DNA of 64,000 nt from Chitinophaga caseinilytica. Lineage in GTDB: Bacteria > Bacteroidota > Bacteroidia > Chitinophagales > Chitinophagaceae. Under the pieces are notes generated by a model. That model made no database searches. It was not told where the DNA came from and saw nothing but the letters and a program-made list of their open reading frames with translations. The stretch is taken from positions 2,773,001 through 2,837,000 of the forward strand of contig NZ_CP150096.1 of NCBI RefSeq assembly GCF_038396765.1. The letters are read 5' to 3'. Position numbers and translations under genes: made by a program. The stretch's first letter is position 1, and the number at the start of each line of letters is the position of its first letter. Shown in pieces: positions 20,801 to 32,197 of the stretch.

Positions 20801-23800
20801 CATCAAGATCCCGGCGGGTAGCCAATCCGGCACTTTCACGATTTACGCTACGGACGATCAGCTCCTCGAAGTCCAGGAATCCCTGGAACTGAGCGGCGAA
20901 TCCACCGGCTATACTTTCGAAGGACTGACGTTCCAGATCACCGATCTGCAAAACGGCAACGTTAATAATAAGAAGATCAGCATCCAGCCGCAGGCGGCTA
21001 CGCTGAACGAAAACGGCGACCTCACTGTTTGGGTGCGCCTGCCTTCCGGCATCAAAACTTCGACGGCCATCACCGTGAACCTCGGAAGGGGCGCGGCCAG
21101 CAGCACCGATCTGCAGACTTCAGAATACAACATGCCGGCCAGCGTGATCATCCCCGCCATGGGCAACGAGATCAGCTTCACGCTGCATGCCAATACCGAC
21201 AATGTGCTCGAAGCGGATGAACTGCTCGAGATCGAAGGCACCGCCACCGTTTGGGGCACCGCTCAAACCGGCAAAGGCAACGTAACTATTAAAGATGTGC
21301 GCACCGTTGGAATGAAGCAACTGGTGGTGACCGGCCCCACCGAAGTAACGGAAGGGTTCACCGGGAACTGGCGCATCGCACTGCCGGCGGGTGTTACGGC
21401 AGAAACACCCATCGTGGTGAACATCGCCGTGGCAACGGTTGGCAACACGACCACCGGCGCGGATTTCACCGGCGGATACCCGGTTTCTGCCACCATTCCA
21501 AAAGGACAACCTTATATCGATGTGCCTTTCGTTGCGAAAGCGGATAATATCGTGGAAGGGATGGAAAGACTGGAGATGACACTTTCCTCTACCGACGGCT
21601 TCACCTTCACGCAGCAAATCGGCATGAACGTGAAAGACACCGACCCCGCGGGCTTCCAGATCCGGCTGACGGCCGGCGCCACCACCCTGAACGAAGGCGC
21701 CGCCACCCTGATCACCGCTACGCTCGACGGCTTCACCGCCACTTCCGCAATTGATGTGGTACTGAGCGCGCATAGCTCGTCGACCGCAACGGTAACCGAC
21801 GACTACGATCCCCTCGGCACGATACACATCAACGCCGGCGCCAGTTCCGGCACCTTCACGCTGCAAACCAAATCCGACCTGCTGCTGGAGCCCGATGAAC
21901 TCATCGCCGTGCGCGGAACGTCCACCTACACCGTTGTGGGTGAAGACATTACTATTAAAGACGTAACCGGCACCAACGCCAACAAAACGCTGTCTCTCAC
22001 GCCTGTCACCGCTTCCGTGAACGAAGGCGGCCAGCAGAAAATGACCGTGAGCCTGCCCACTGGTATTAAAACCACGCAGCCCATTACCGTAACCATCACG
22101 AAAGGTGCGGGCAGTGCAGCCACCATCACCGCTTCCGATTACACCATGCCGGCCACGGTAGTGATCCCGGCGATGGGCAATGGTGTGCAGTTTGACCTGG
22201 ATGCCAATACCGACGGCATTATCGAACCCGCAGAACTGCTGCAGGTAAGCGTTTCGGGGACTGTCTTCGGATTCGCCACTTCGGATGTATCGGATATCAC
22301 CATCAACGACGTTTCCAACAAACAAATCACGGTAACCGGCCCGGCAACTGTAGCGGAAGGTGGCAATATCACCTGGCGCTTCGCATTGCCATCGGGCGTT
22401 ACTTCCACCAGCGACATTAATATCGCGTTGGCGCTCGATCCCACATCCACCGCCACCCTGGCCGATCTTACGGCCATGCCTACGCTGAAAATAACAGCAG
22501 GGCAGCCTTTCGGCGAAATCATCTTCAACGCGAAGGCCGACCAGTTGATCGAAAGCACCGAATCGCTGAAATTCACACCCTCCGCCAGCGGGGGATTCAC
22601 TTTCACGCAACCCGTTTCCTTTACCATTACGGATAACGACCTCGCCGCAGCGGGCATCGCATTATCGTTTGCCCCGAGCCCCGTGGCAGAAGGCGGCAGC
22701 ACGGTGATCAAAGCCACTTTGACCGGTGGTGTGAAATCTGCCGGAAATATTACGGTGACGCTGGCGAAAAGCGCCACATCGACCCTCAGCGACGATGAGC
22801 ACGGCACACTCGGCAACATCGTCATCGCCGCGGGAGATACGGAAGGTACGCTCACGCTGACCACCACTACCGACCTGCTGCTCGAACCGACGGAAACGCT
22901 GGTGATCACGGGAGCGGCGACTTCCGCTATCCCCGTTACCGGCGCCACCCTCAACGTGACCGACGCTACCGGCACCCTCGCCAACAAAACCCTCCAGATT
23001 TCCCCGCTCACCGCTACGCTCCTGGAAGGCAGCGATCTGGAAATTACCGTTGGCCTGCCGGCGAATATCATCACCACGCAGGATATCACCGTAACATTGA
23101 CGAAAGGCGCGGGCAGCGCGGCTTCGCTCACATCCACCGATTACAGTTTCCCGGCTACCGTGCTCATCGAAGCAGGGAAAAACAACGCGAAATTTATCCT
23201 GCATGCCAATACCGACGGACAGATCGAAGCAGCGGAACTGCTCGAACTGAAAGCGAACGCATCCGTGTTCGGCAACAACAGCACGGCCACCTCGCAAATC
23301 ACCATCACCGACGTATCCAATAAACATATCACGGTGACGGGGCCGGCTACCGTTGCGGAAGGCAATAATATTACCTGGCGCTTCGCGCTGCCTTCTGGGG
23401 TAACCGCTACCAGCGATATCAATATTACCCTGACACGGAATTCCGCTTCCACGGCTACCATGGCCGACCTTGGCGCATTACCCGTATTGAAGATCGCGGC
23501 AGGACAGCCTTTCGGAGAAATCATTTTCACCGCACCGGCTGACCAGCTGATAGAACCCGGAGAAACGATGATCTTTGATGCAGCCGCAACAGGATTTACG
23601 TTCTCCCAACCGGTGACCTTCTCCATTTCCGATAGCGACCTCGCCGCGGCGGGCATCACGCTGTCGGCTACACCGGCCACGGTGGCGGAAGGCGGCAGTT
23701 CGGTGATCAAGGCAACGCTGACGGGCGGCGTCACTTCCGCAGGCAGCATCACCGTTGCGCTGGCTAAGAACGGGGCGTCTACGCTCGGAGACGCCGAGCA

Positions 23801-26800
23801 CGGCGCGCTGGGCAATATCACCATCGCGGCGGGCGCAACGGAAGGTACGGTAACCGTTACCACGAATACCGACGCGGTGCTGGAACCCACGGAAACACTC
23901 GTGATCGGCGGATCGGCAACTTCGTCTATCCCCGTAACCGGCACCACCCTCAGCGTAACCGACGCAACCGCTACCAACGCCAACAAAACGATTTCGCTCA
24001 CGCCCGCTACCGCCACTATCGTGGAAAGCGGTAAAGTGACGATGACGGTTTCCCTGCCGGCGGGCATCACCACGGCAGGCCCCATCACCATCAACCTGGC
24101 GAAAGGTGCGGGCAGTTCCGCTTCACTGACAGCTTCCGATTACAGTTTCCCCGCCTCCGTTACCATCGATGCGGGCGGCGACAGCAAAACGTTCGACGTA
24201 ACGGCAGTAGCCGATGCGCTCATCGAAGCGCCGGAGCTCCTGGAACTGACGGCCACCGCCACGGTATACGGCTATACTTCGTCCGACGTATCTAATATTA
24301 CCATTACCGACGTTTCGAATAAACATATCACCGTGAGCGGTCCGGCGACTGTGGCCGAAGGAAGCGCCATTACCTGGCGTTTCGAGCTGCCGGCGGGCGT
24401 TACGGCCACCAGTGACATTAATATTTCGTTGACGGCAGACCCCGGTTCCACGGCTTCCCTGGCCGACCTGACGGGTATTCCTTCCCTGAAGATCCTCGCC
24501 GGTGCGCCTTATGCCGACATTACTTTCACGGCGAAAGCCGATCAGCTGATCGAAGCGGCGGAAACACTCGTGCTGAACCCCTCTACCATTTCAGGGTTCA
24601 CGTTCAGCCAGCCCGTTACCTTCTCCATTACCGACGGCGACCTTTCCGCCGCAGGCATCACCCTTTCGGCCACGCCGGCGGGCGTAGCGGAAGGCGGCAG
24701 CACTGTGATCAAAGCCACCCTGACCGGCGGTGTGAAAGCGGCAGACGATGTGGTAGTGACCTTGTCGAAAGACGGCGCGTCGACCCTCGGAAACACCGAG
24801 CACGGCGCCCTGGGAACGATCACCATTCCCGCGGGTTCCACTGAAGGCACCTTCACGCTCACGACCAACACCGATCTGCTCCTCGAAACCACCGAAACGC
24901 TGGTGCTCGCCGGCACGGCTACCAATTCCATCCCCGTAACCGGCATTACCGTTACGGTGACGGACGCGACCGGCACCACCGCCAACAAAACCCTCCAGCT
25001 TACGCCTGCCACCGCCACCGTGGCGGAAGGAGGGAAGGTGACGATGACGATCGCATTACCGGCCAATATTATCACGACACAAGCCATCACCGTTACCCTG
25101 ACGAAAGGGGCGGGCAGCTCCGCTTCGCTGACGGCTTCCGACTATAGTTTCCCTGCCACCGTTACCATCGACGCGAACACCAACAGCAAAACGTTTGACG
25201 TGTCGGCATTGACAGACGGCAATATCGAAGCGAACGAAACCCTCGAGCTCAACGTAGCCGGCACTGTATTTGGGTTCGCATCAACAGCGGTTTCCAATAT
25301 CACCATCACCGATGTTTCCAACAAAACCATTTCGGTGAGCGGCCCGGCCACAGTTGCCGAAGGCGGCAGCATCGTGTACCGCTTCAGCCTGCCTTCCGGC
25401 GTGACGGCAGCTACCGATATTAATATTACATTGACGGCGGATGCGGCATCTACCGCTACCCTCGCTGATCTCACTGCGTTGCCCGTTGTGAAGATACCGG
25501 CCGGCCAACCGTTCGTAGACGTCACCTTCGCCGCGAAGGCCGATCTGCAGATAGAGCCGACGGAAACGCTCACGCTGAACCCCTCGGCCGCAGGATTCAC
25601 CTTCGCCCAACCCGTTACCTTCACCATCACCGACGGCGACCTCGCAGCCGCGGGCATCCAGCTTTCCGCTGCGCCCGCCACCATCGCGGAAGGCGCGGGA
25701 ACGGTGATCAAAGCCACGCTCACGGGCGGCGTAACGGCGAAAGACAAGATCGTGATCACCCTTACGAAAGACGGCGCTTCCACGCTCGGCAACAGCGAGC
25801 ACGGCGCCCTGGGCACCATCGAGATCAACGGTGGTGATACGGAAGGAACGTTCACATTAACGACCAACGCCGACCTGCTGCTGGAACCCACCGAAACACT
25901 GGTGCTCGGCGGCACGGCGAGCCCGGCCATCCCGGTTTCGCCGGTAACGGTTTCCGTGACGGACGCCACCGGCACCAATGCCAACAAAACACTGCAACTC
26001 ACGCCCGCCACCGCCACCATTATGGAAGGCGGAAAGGTAACGATGACGGTTGCGCTCCCTGCGGGCATTCAATCTACGCAGGCAATCGTAGTGGCACTGA
26101 CAAGAGGGGCAGGCAGCTCCGCATCGCTCGCAGCTGGTGAATACAGCTTCCCGGCAACGGTCACCATCGATCCGATGACGAACAGCGCCACGTTTGATGT
26201 AGAGGCGATCGCAGACGGCAACATCGAAAGCCCCGAGCTGCTCGAACTGGTAGCCGGCGGAACGGTGTTCGGATTTGCATCGACAGACAAATCCGCCATC
26301 ACGATCACCGACGTTTCCAACAAACACATAACAGTAACCGGTCCTGCCACCGTAGCGGAAGGCAGCAGCATTACGTACCGCTTCAGTCTGCCGGCCGGCG
26401 TAACCGCTTCCAGCGATATCAATATCGGCCTGGCGGTGGATGCGGCCGCTACAGCAACGCTAGCCGATCTGACCGGTTTGCCAGTGGTGAAAATCCCGGC
26501 AGGACAACCTTTCGTTGACGTTACGTTTACCGCGAAGGCAGACGGGCTCATCGAACCGGACGAAACGCTGATCCTGAACCCCTCGGCCGCAACGTTCACT
26601 TTCTCCCAACCTGCATCGTTTACCATCACGGATGGGGACCTCGCTGCCGCGGGCATCACCCTTTCGGTGGCGCCTGCCAGCCTGGCGGAAGGTGGCAGCA
26701 CGGTAGTGAAAGCCACCCTCACCGGCGGCGTAACGGCTACCGCAGGCATTACGGTGACGCTGGCGAAAGGAGGGGCGTCGACCCTGTCTGATACGGAACA

Positions 26801-29800
26801 TGGCGCGCTGGGCGTGATCACGATCCCGGCGGGCTCCACCGAAGGAACATTTACCCTTTCCACCAACACCGACCTGCTGCTCGAACCTGCGGAAACGCTC
26901 GTGATCGGCGGCACGGCCAACCCGAATATCCCCGTAACCGGCACCACCCTCACCGTGACCGACGCAACCGGCACCAATGCCAACAAGACATTGCAGCTCA
27001 CGCCGGCCGTAACTACGGTGGCGGAAGGCAATAAAGTAGTGATGACGGTGGCGCTGCCTGCGAATATTATTACCACGCAGCCCATTACCGTAACGCTCGC
27101 CAGGGGCGCAGGAAGCGCAGCTACACTGACGGCCGGCGATTATGTTTTACCTGCCAGCGTAACGATCGCTGCGGGCGCCAACAGCCAGACTTTCGACGTG
27201 GAAGCTGCGGCGGATGCGATCATCGAAAGCGCTGAACTGCTGCAGATCACGGCATCTGCGAACGTATTCGGTTATGCGACCAGCAAATCTGCAGACATCA
27301 CGATCACCGATGTTTCCAATAAGCTCATCACTGTGGCCGGTCCGGCTACGGTGGTGGAAGGGAATACCGTGACGTGGACGTTCAGCCTGCCGGCTGGCGT
27401 CACTTCCGAACAACCCGTAGTCATCAACCTGGCACAAGGTTCCGCCACACCGGCGGCATCTGCGGCCGATGTGGAAGGAGGCTTCCCTGCTTCGGTGACC
27501 ATCCCGGCAGGTTCGCCTTCCGTGACGCTGGACATCGACATCAAATCGGACGACCGCATCGAAACGGTCGAGAAGCTGGAACTGGTGCCCTCGGCAGCGG
27601 GAGGCTTCACTTTCAGCAAGCCTGTCCTGATCGATATCCACGACGCTCCCGTAACCGGCAACATCTCGATGACGGCGTCGGCAGCTACCATCCGCGAAGG
27701 CGCTTCCGGCACAACGATCACCGTTGCGCTACCGGGCACCTACATCGCAGGCGGCAACATCGTCGTGAACATCTCGAAAAACGCCCTTTCCACCGCAGCA
27801 AATACAGATCACTCGGCATTGCCCGCTTCCGTGACCATCGGCGACGGACAGCATTCCGCAACATTCACGATCAGCGCGGCAACGGATAATATTCTCGAAC
27901 AGCTCGAATCGCTGCAACTGGAAGGTGCTGCAACCGGATTTACGGTAGACGGTATCAGCATCAGCCTGGAAGACGCGACCAGCCTCGATCCTGCTAACAC
28001 GAAGATTTCGCTGCTGCCTGCCGGCGCACGGATCGCGGAAGGAACGGCGGGCCAGTTCAGGCTCAGTCTGCCTGCGGGCATCACTTCCAGCACCGATATC
28101 GCGGTGCAGCTCGCCAAGGTAGACGCTACGTCTACCGCGGCAGACACCGATCACGGCGCCATTCCCGTACTCGTGACCATCCCCGCGATGGCTGCTTCCA
28201 GCGCCGATTTCGCGATCACGGCCGCTACGGATGGCATCCTGGAGCCGGTTGAAGTATTGCGCATCGGCGGAAATCCGCCCACGGGCTTCAGCTTCGAAGA
28301 AAGTATGATCGAAATTGCGGATGGCACGGGCCTAATCCCTGCCAACCGCCTCATTACTATCACCATCGATTCTGCCACCCTGCATGAAGGGAATGCCACG
28401 AAAGTGAAATTCTCCCTGCCTGCAGGTATCACCACGGCGCTGCCCATTACGATCACGGTAGGGGCGAACGCCGCACAAACCGCCACAGCGGCCGATTTCT
28501 CCATCTCGCCGCTCCCCGTGGCCATCGGTGCGGGCCAGCACGAAGTAACGGTACAGCTCACCGCCGTACAGGATATGATCGCCGAAGTGGCCGAAGTGCT
28601 GCAAATCACCGCCGCCGCCACCGGGTATACGTTTACGCCGGCGCCAACAATCACCATTCCTGGTGAGCCCGCGCCCGGACTGAGCGTTATGTTGACGAAA
28701 ACCGCCGATGCGGCGGAACCCTCGTCTAACGGCAGCTTCCGCATCCAGCTGGCCACCGGCACGGCGCCCGCGGATATTACCGTGGCCTACACGACCGGCG
28801 GCACCGCCACTTCCACGAAAGATTACACCGCATTATCCGGCACCGCCGTCATCAAAGCGGGCGATGCGGGCGTGAATGTTCCGGTGAACGTGCTGGACGA
28901 TAAAATCCTCGAAAACAGTGAAACCATAACGATGACCCTGGTTTCCGGTAGCTTCGATTACCTGGGCGCCACCGTTCCCGTGAACATCGCCACCGCCGGC
29001 GCAATATCCATGACGCTGGCAGATGACGATGGGAACATCGACCGGAGCATCCTCATCGAAAAGATCGCCGATGCCGCAGAACCGGCCACACCGGGCCGCG
29101 TGCGCGTCCGCTTCGCAAATACCGACTTAACGACGGTTGTGCCGGTGAACGTGACCTACAACATCGGCGGCACCGCATCCGCAGGCGCGGATTACCAGGT
29201 ACTCACCGGTTCCATAGACATCCCGGCCGGACAGAAAGAAGCCATCATCACGATATTGCCCGTCAACGACCTCATCCTCGAAGGCACGGAAACGGTCGTA
29301 ATCACGCTTTCGGCAGCCTCTGCACCGATCGGCAGCTACACCTGGCCCATCGCCGCACAAAACACCGCCACGGTGAACCTGCATGACGATGACCAGATCA
29401 AAATGGAAGTGACTGCACCGGTGGAAATCACCGAAGGCGGCAATATGACGGCCACGCTCCGTTCGTCGGAAGCTTTCCCCACGGCCATTCCAGTGAAGAT
29501 CACGCTCACGCACAACGCCGTGCGTTCCGTGAGCACGGCCACTCCGCGGACGGGCACCACGCTCACCGTGACCATGCCGGCGAACCAGACGGAAGTTACC
29601 TTCCAGCTCACATCCGACGAAAACGATACGAACGATGACGACGGTTACATCAACCTCGCCATTCTGCCCCACAGCGGCGCCGGCCAGCCTTATGGCGTAG
29701 GAACGGCCGATAAGTCGAGCACCGCGGTAAAAGACAATGACGCACTGGTGATCAGTTTCGCATCAGACAGCGCGCGGATCGACGAAGGCAATTCCGGGAT

Positions 29801-30452
29801 GGCCATGCTGGCTTTCAAAGTAACGCTGAGCCGGAAGAGCACGCGCCCGATCGAGCTGCAGTACGCGTTCGCAGACGCGTTCGAAGGCCAGGGTGCCGGT
29901 AAGGACCCCCAGCGCGCGAAACCCGCCGAAGACTTCCAGGACGCCACGCGCAAGATCGTGATCGCGGCAGGGGAAGTGGAAGGTGTGATCGAAGTGCCAG
30001 TGATCGGCGATGTGAACGTGGAAGAAGACGAATTCTTTGCCGTGAAACTGACAGCGGCCGTGGTGGCTTCATCGCAGAATGTGCCCACGATGGGGACGGC
30101 CGCCATTGCGGTGGGCGTCATCGTGAACGACGATGTGATCCCGGACATGGAGATCCGTGTGCACAAGGGCCTGTCGCCCAACGGAGACGGGAAGAACGAT
30201 GCGCTGGTGATCGAGAACATCGAAAAGTATGTCCGCAACGAGATCGCGATCGTGAACCGTTGGGGAGGTACCATTTTCCAGACCACGAATTATCATAATC
30301 AGAACAACGCGTTCAAAGGCATCGCCAACCGGGGCGGTGGCAACGGCAGCCTGCTGCCCGACGGGTCTTACTTCTACGTGCTCCAGGTGTGGGACGCAGA
30401 GGGTAAGATGACGCGTTTCACCGGCTATATCGTACTGAAATCCGCCCAATAA
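17833..30452 (+). CDS. Giant T9SS-secreted Calx-beta-repeat adhesin-like protein, interrupted by one -1 frame break
   Basis: About 4,200 residues when two open frames (to 19182, and 19083-30452) are joined at 19014-19020. The start at ATG 17833 gives a signal peptide (RCVAIVLTLLFLSGRAMAQ); an in-frame ATG at 17812 is possible. Domain order: an N-terminal domain of about 310 residues of unknown type; about 33 beta-sandwich units of about 110 residues, each with the Calx-beta-like pattern 'EG..., TIPAG..., LE..E.L.L'; more classical Calx-beta units at 28680-30150 (for example GTATSTKDYTALSG, DKILENSETITMTL); and a C-terminal gliding-motility-type sorting domain (GLSPNGDGKND ... LPDGSYFYVLQVWD). 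That last domain marks T9SS type B cargo. Probable role is surface adhesion or matrix building. Its probable partner PorP/SprF is 18 bp downstream. Confidence 0.88.
19014..19020 (+). other. Frame break in adhesin gene at CCCGGGA
   Basis: Frame 1 reads ...AMPFPG through 19020. The next in-family sequence, TDYEVIRQKIIIEPGRY, is only open in the -1 frame starting at 19020. The break falls inside the first Calx-beta unit, whose two halves fit together well, so the ancestral gene was continuous. One missing base in the C3G3 run explains it. The site also formally fits X XXY YYZ (C CCG GGA). Confidence 0.85.
22308..27308 (+). repeat. Five tandem ~1-kb super-repeats inside the adhesin gene
   Basis: The segment encoding D-V-S-N-K recurs at 22308, 23310, 24309, 25311, 26310 and 27309, so the period is 999-1002 bp (333-334 residues). 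Each period holds three different beta-sandwich units in fixed order: one starting ITVTGPATVAEG and ending ITDxDLAAAG, one starting ITLSATPATVAEGGST and ending VTDATGTNANKT, and one starting LQLTPATATVAEGGK and ending ITITDVSNK. Flanking units at 21290-22308 and 27309-28665 are diverged relatives. The pattern indicates expansion by unequal recombination of a three-domain block. Confidence 0.9.
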
Positions 30453-30470
30453 GCTTTAAATGTTTTTGAG

Positions 30471-31385
30471 ATGAAAACAGGCATTCAAAAGATTTTCCTT
30501 TCCCTGGCCGCGCTCTTCGTGGCCGGGGAAGCTGCCGCCCAGCAACAGCCGCTGTATGCGCAGTATCAGTATAACGGGATGGTGATCAATCCCGGATATC
30601 CATCCATGGACGAGTTCGGCAGCGCCACGGTGGTGATGCGCAACCAGTGGGTGGGGATGGAAGGCGCGCCGAAAACTGCGACGTTTTCCTTCTATTCGCC
30701 TATCCGCTCCACGGGCACCAGCGTCGGGTTCATGGCGCTGAAGGATGAGATCACGGTGTATTCCCAAACGGGTTACCATTTGAACATCTCCCAGAAGGTG
30801 AAGCTGGATGATAAACTCTACCTGGCGATGGGCCTGAAGGGTGGGATGGAGCAGTACCGGGAGAACAACGATCACCTTGGGAGTCCTGACGATCCGGTGT
30901 TCGCCAATAACCAGTCGTACTGGAAAACCGACGTCGGATTCGGCTTCGTGTTATTTTCCGACAAGTGGTTCATTGGCTTTTCTGCCCCCTCGTTCCACAA
31001 TTTTGACCTGGGTGGCTCGGTGAATAAGGTGGAGTTCAAGCGGCATATGTACCTGCACGGGGCGTATATCACCAAGATCAACGACTTCCTGAAATTTAAG
31101 CCGGGGGTGGTTTTGCGCCAGGTGAGCGGGACGGGTGTGCAGGCGGATATCAATGCGATGTTCATCCTGAAAGACGTGTTATGGGCGGGTGCTACCTGGA
31201 GAACGGAGAAATCGGCCTGTGCAACGGTGCAGGTGCAGGTGTCGAAGAACTTCCAGTTCGGGTATTCGTATGATTTTGCGTCGAACACGCATTTGAAGAG
31301 CATGCAGGGCGGATCGCACGAACTGATGCTGAATTACCGGTTCAGCCTCCAGAAAGATAAAAAACCGACTCCCCGATTGCTTTAA
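30471..31385 (+). CDS. PorP/SprF family T9SS outer-membrane protein
   Basis: 304 residues with a signal peptide (IFLSLAALFVAGEAAAQQ). QPLYAQYQYNGMVINPGYPS is the conserved N-terminus of PorP/SprF proteins, followed by VVMRNQWVGMEGAPKTATFS and barrel strands to GSHELMLNYRFSL. Members are usually encoded next to T9SS cargo with a type B sorting domain and help its surface export or attachment; SprF does this for the adhesin SprB. Here it is 18 bp downstream of the giant protein, so it is almost certainly that protein's partner and in the same operon. Confidence 0.92.
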   Translation: MKTGIQKIFLSLAALFVAGEAAAQQQPLYAQYQYNGMVINPGYPSMDEFGSATVVMRNQWVGMEGAPKTATFSFYSPIRSTGTSVGFMALKDEITVYSQTGYHLNISQKVKLDDKLYLAMGLKGGMEQYRENNDHLGSPDDPVFANNQSYWKTDVGFGFVLFSDKWFIGFSAPSFHNFDLGGSVNKVEFKRHMYLHGAYITKINDFLKFKPGVVLRQVSGTGVQADINAMFILKDVLWAGATWRTEKSACATVQVQVSKNFQFGYSYDFASNTHLKSMQGGSHELMLNYRFSLQKDKKPTPRLL

Positions 31386-31533
31386 CGGATAAAATTTTAT
31401 ACATTAGTGAAATAAATATTCGGATTTCAGCATCTGAAATTTATCCAGCTACGTATATACTCCCGAACAAGCATACACGACATGTTTCGCCTCGCCTTTC
31501 ATAGTTGTTTATCCGGGTTTATTTTGGTTAATA

Positions 31534-31548
31534 GTTAGTTATCCTAAC
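31534..31548. promoter_or_regulatory. GTTAG-N5-CTAAC inverted repeat, operator-like, copy A
   Basis: GTTAG (31534-31538) and CTAAC (31544-31548) flank 5 bp just upstream of the promoter at 31557. The surrounding ATAGTT...ATCCTAAC recurs at 31961-31980 upstream of the second RNA candidate. The binding protein is unknown. Confidence 0.4.
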
Positions 31549-31556
31549 GTGAAGGT

Positions 31557-31587
31557 TTTGAATCTTCATTTTTTTAAATTAGATTTG
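31557..31587 (+). promoter_or_regulatory. Near-perfect Bacteroidota promoter in the adhesin-downstream gap
   Basis: TTTG (31557-31560), exactly 19 bp, then TAGATTTG (31580-31587) is an exact match to the -33/-7 consensus. There is no open reading frame worth calling for the next 600 bp, so it most likely drives a non-coding RNA starting near 31594. Confidence 0.7.
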
Positions 31588-31593
31588 ATTTAG

Positions 31594-31767
31594 AGATTGA
31601 CACCGTAAGTGAGGCTGTTGTTTAGTGATCAACCAAAGTTCTTTCCAACACGATTCCGATTTTAAACATCAAAGATATTTGTCGATGCGGCAACGCAAAG
31701 GCAGTAAGAGTTGTCTTAAGCTAAATTGGAGAAAAATTCGAGCCTGATGTTCGTGTCGGGCTCTATT
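31594..31767 (+). ncRNA. Candidate small RNA 1, ending in a terminator-like hairpin
   Basis: It starts at the TSS predicted from the promoter at 31557 and ends at a hairpin GAGCCTGA/TCGGGCTC (31740-31747 with 31756-31763) followed by TATTTT. Directly before the hairpin is the 26-nt element 31711-31736 that is repeated at 31835. There is no ribosome-binding site and start codon combination of note inside. The RNA may read through to the second hairpin at 31885. Function is unknown. Confidence 0.45.
31711..31736 (+). repeat. 26-bp direct repeat, copy 1
   Basis: Identical to 31835-31860. Its core CTAAATTGGAGAAAAA directly precedes a GAGCC/GGGCTC hairpin in both copies. Confidence 0.9.
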
Positions 31768-31834
31768 TTCAGTTTTTCTTTCGGCGATCTTACGAAAAGC
31801 ATTTCAAAGAGTCTTATTAGGGAATAAGGGATTT

Positions 31835-31889
31835 TTGTCTTAAGCTAAATTGGAGAAAAACGAGCCTGGTTGTCTTATCGGGCTCTTTT
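31835..31889 (+). repeat. 26-bp direct repeat, copy 2, with second terminator-like hairpin
   Basis: 31835-31860 is identical to copy 1. The hairpin GAGCCTG/CGGGCTC (31862-31868 with 31879-31885) is followed by TTTT. A diverged third version is at 32097-32142. The copies keep the order 'AATTGGAG element then GAGCC hairpin', so the unit was probably duplicated as a whole. Confidence 0.75.
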
Positions 31890-31960
31890 CATTTTACCCC
31901 TTTCCGACTGCTCCACTTAAACTATCATCCCACCAGAAAATTTTCTGCCGGGCTTACAGA

Positions 31961-31980
31961 AATAGTTTAGCAATCCTAAC
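31961..31980. promoter_or_regulatory. Operator-like element, copy B
   Basis: AATAGTTTAG followed by CAATCCTAAC resembles the copy at 31531-31548 (ATAGTT-AG, ATCCTAAC) and again lies just upstream of a -7-like box, TAGATTTA at 31999-32006. The repetition of both operator and hairpin in one gap suggests two commonly regulated transcription units. Confidence 0.35.
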
Positions 31981-32012
31981 TATATAATTAATTTTTTGTA
32001 GATTTACAGAGA

Positions 32013-32142
32013 AGGAAAACGCTTCGCCATGGCCGTTTCCTGAAAATCAACGACATCTGCTTTCACAAACTTTTTATATCCACTTTGCATTACTAGTTAA
32101 TTTGGAGGATGGGCCTGATTGTCAAGTCGGGCCTCTTTTTTT
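32013..32142 (+). ncRNA. Candidate small RNA 2, about 130 nt
   Basis: Predicted to start just after the -7-like box at 31999. A 5' hairpin GGAAAACG/CGTTTCC (about 32014-32040) and a 3' terminator GGCCTGA/TCGGGCC (32112-32118 with 32127-32133) plus eight Ts frame a single-stranded A/T-rich middle. TTAATTTGGAG at 32097-32107 is the diverged counterpart of the repeat element at 31711 and 31835. There is no supported reading frame. Confidence 0.45.
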
Positions 32143-32197
32143 ATGCTTTTTTCCGAAAAATTACTAGATTTAAAACATACCAATGCACCGGATAACC

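Noticed and set aside
19968..28762. Many long minus-strand frames, up to about 500 codons, inside the adhesin
   Set aside because: Shadows of a GC-rich repetitive gene; their translations repeat with the same 1-kb period and show no domains or signal peptides.
31711..31860. Two 26-bp direct repeats considered as a CRISPR remnant
   Set aside because: Only two exact copies, no spacer-like regularity with the third diverged copy, no cas genes, and each copy is tied to a terminator-like hairpin.
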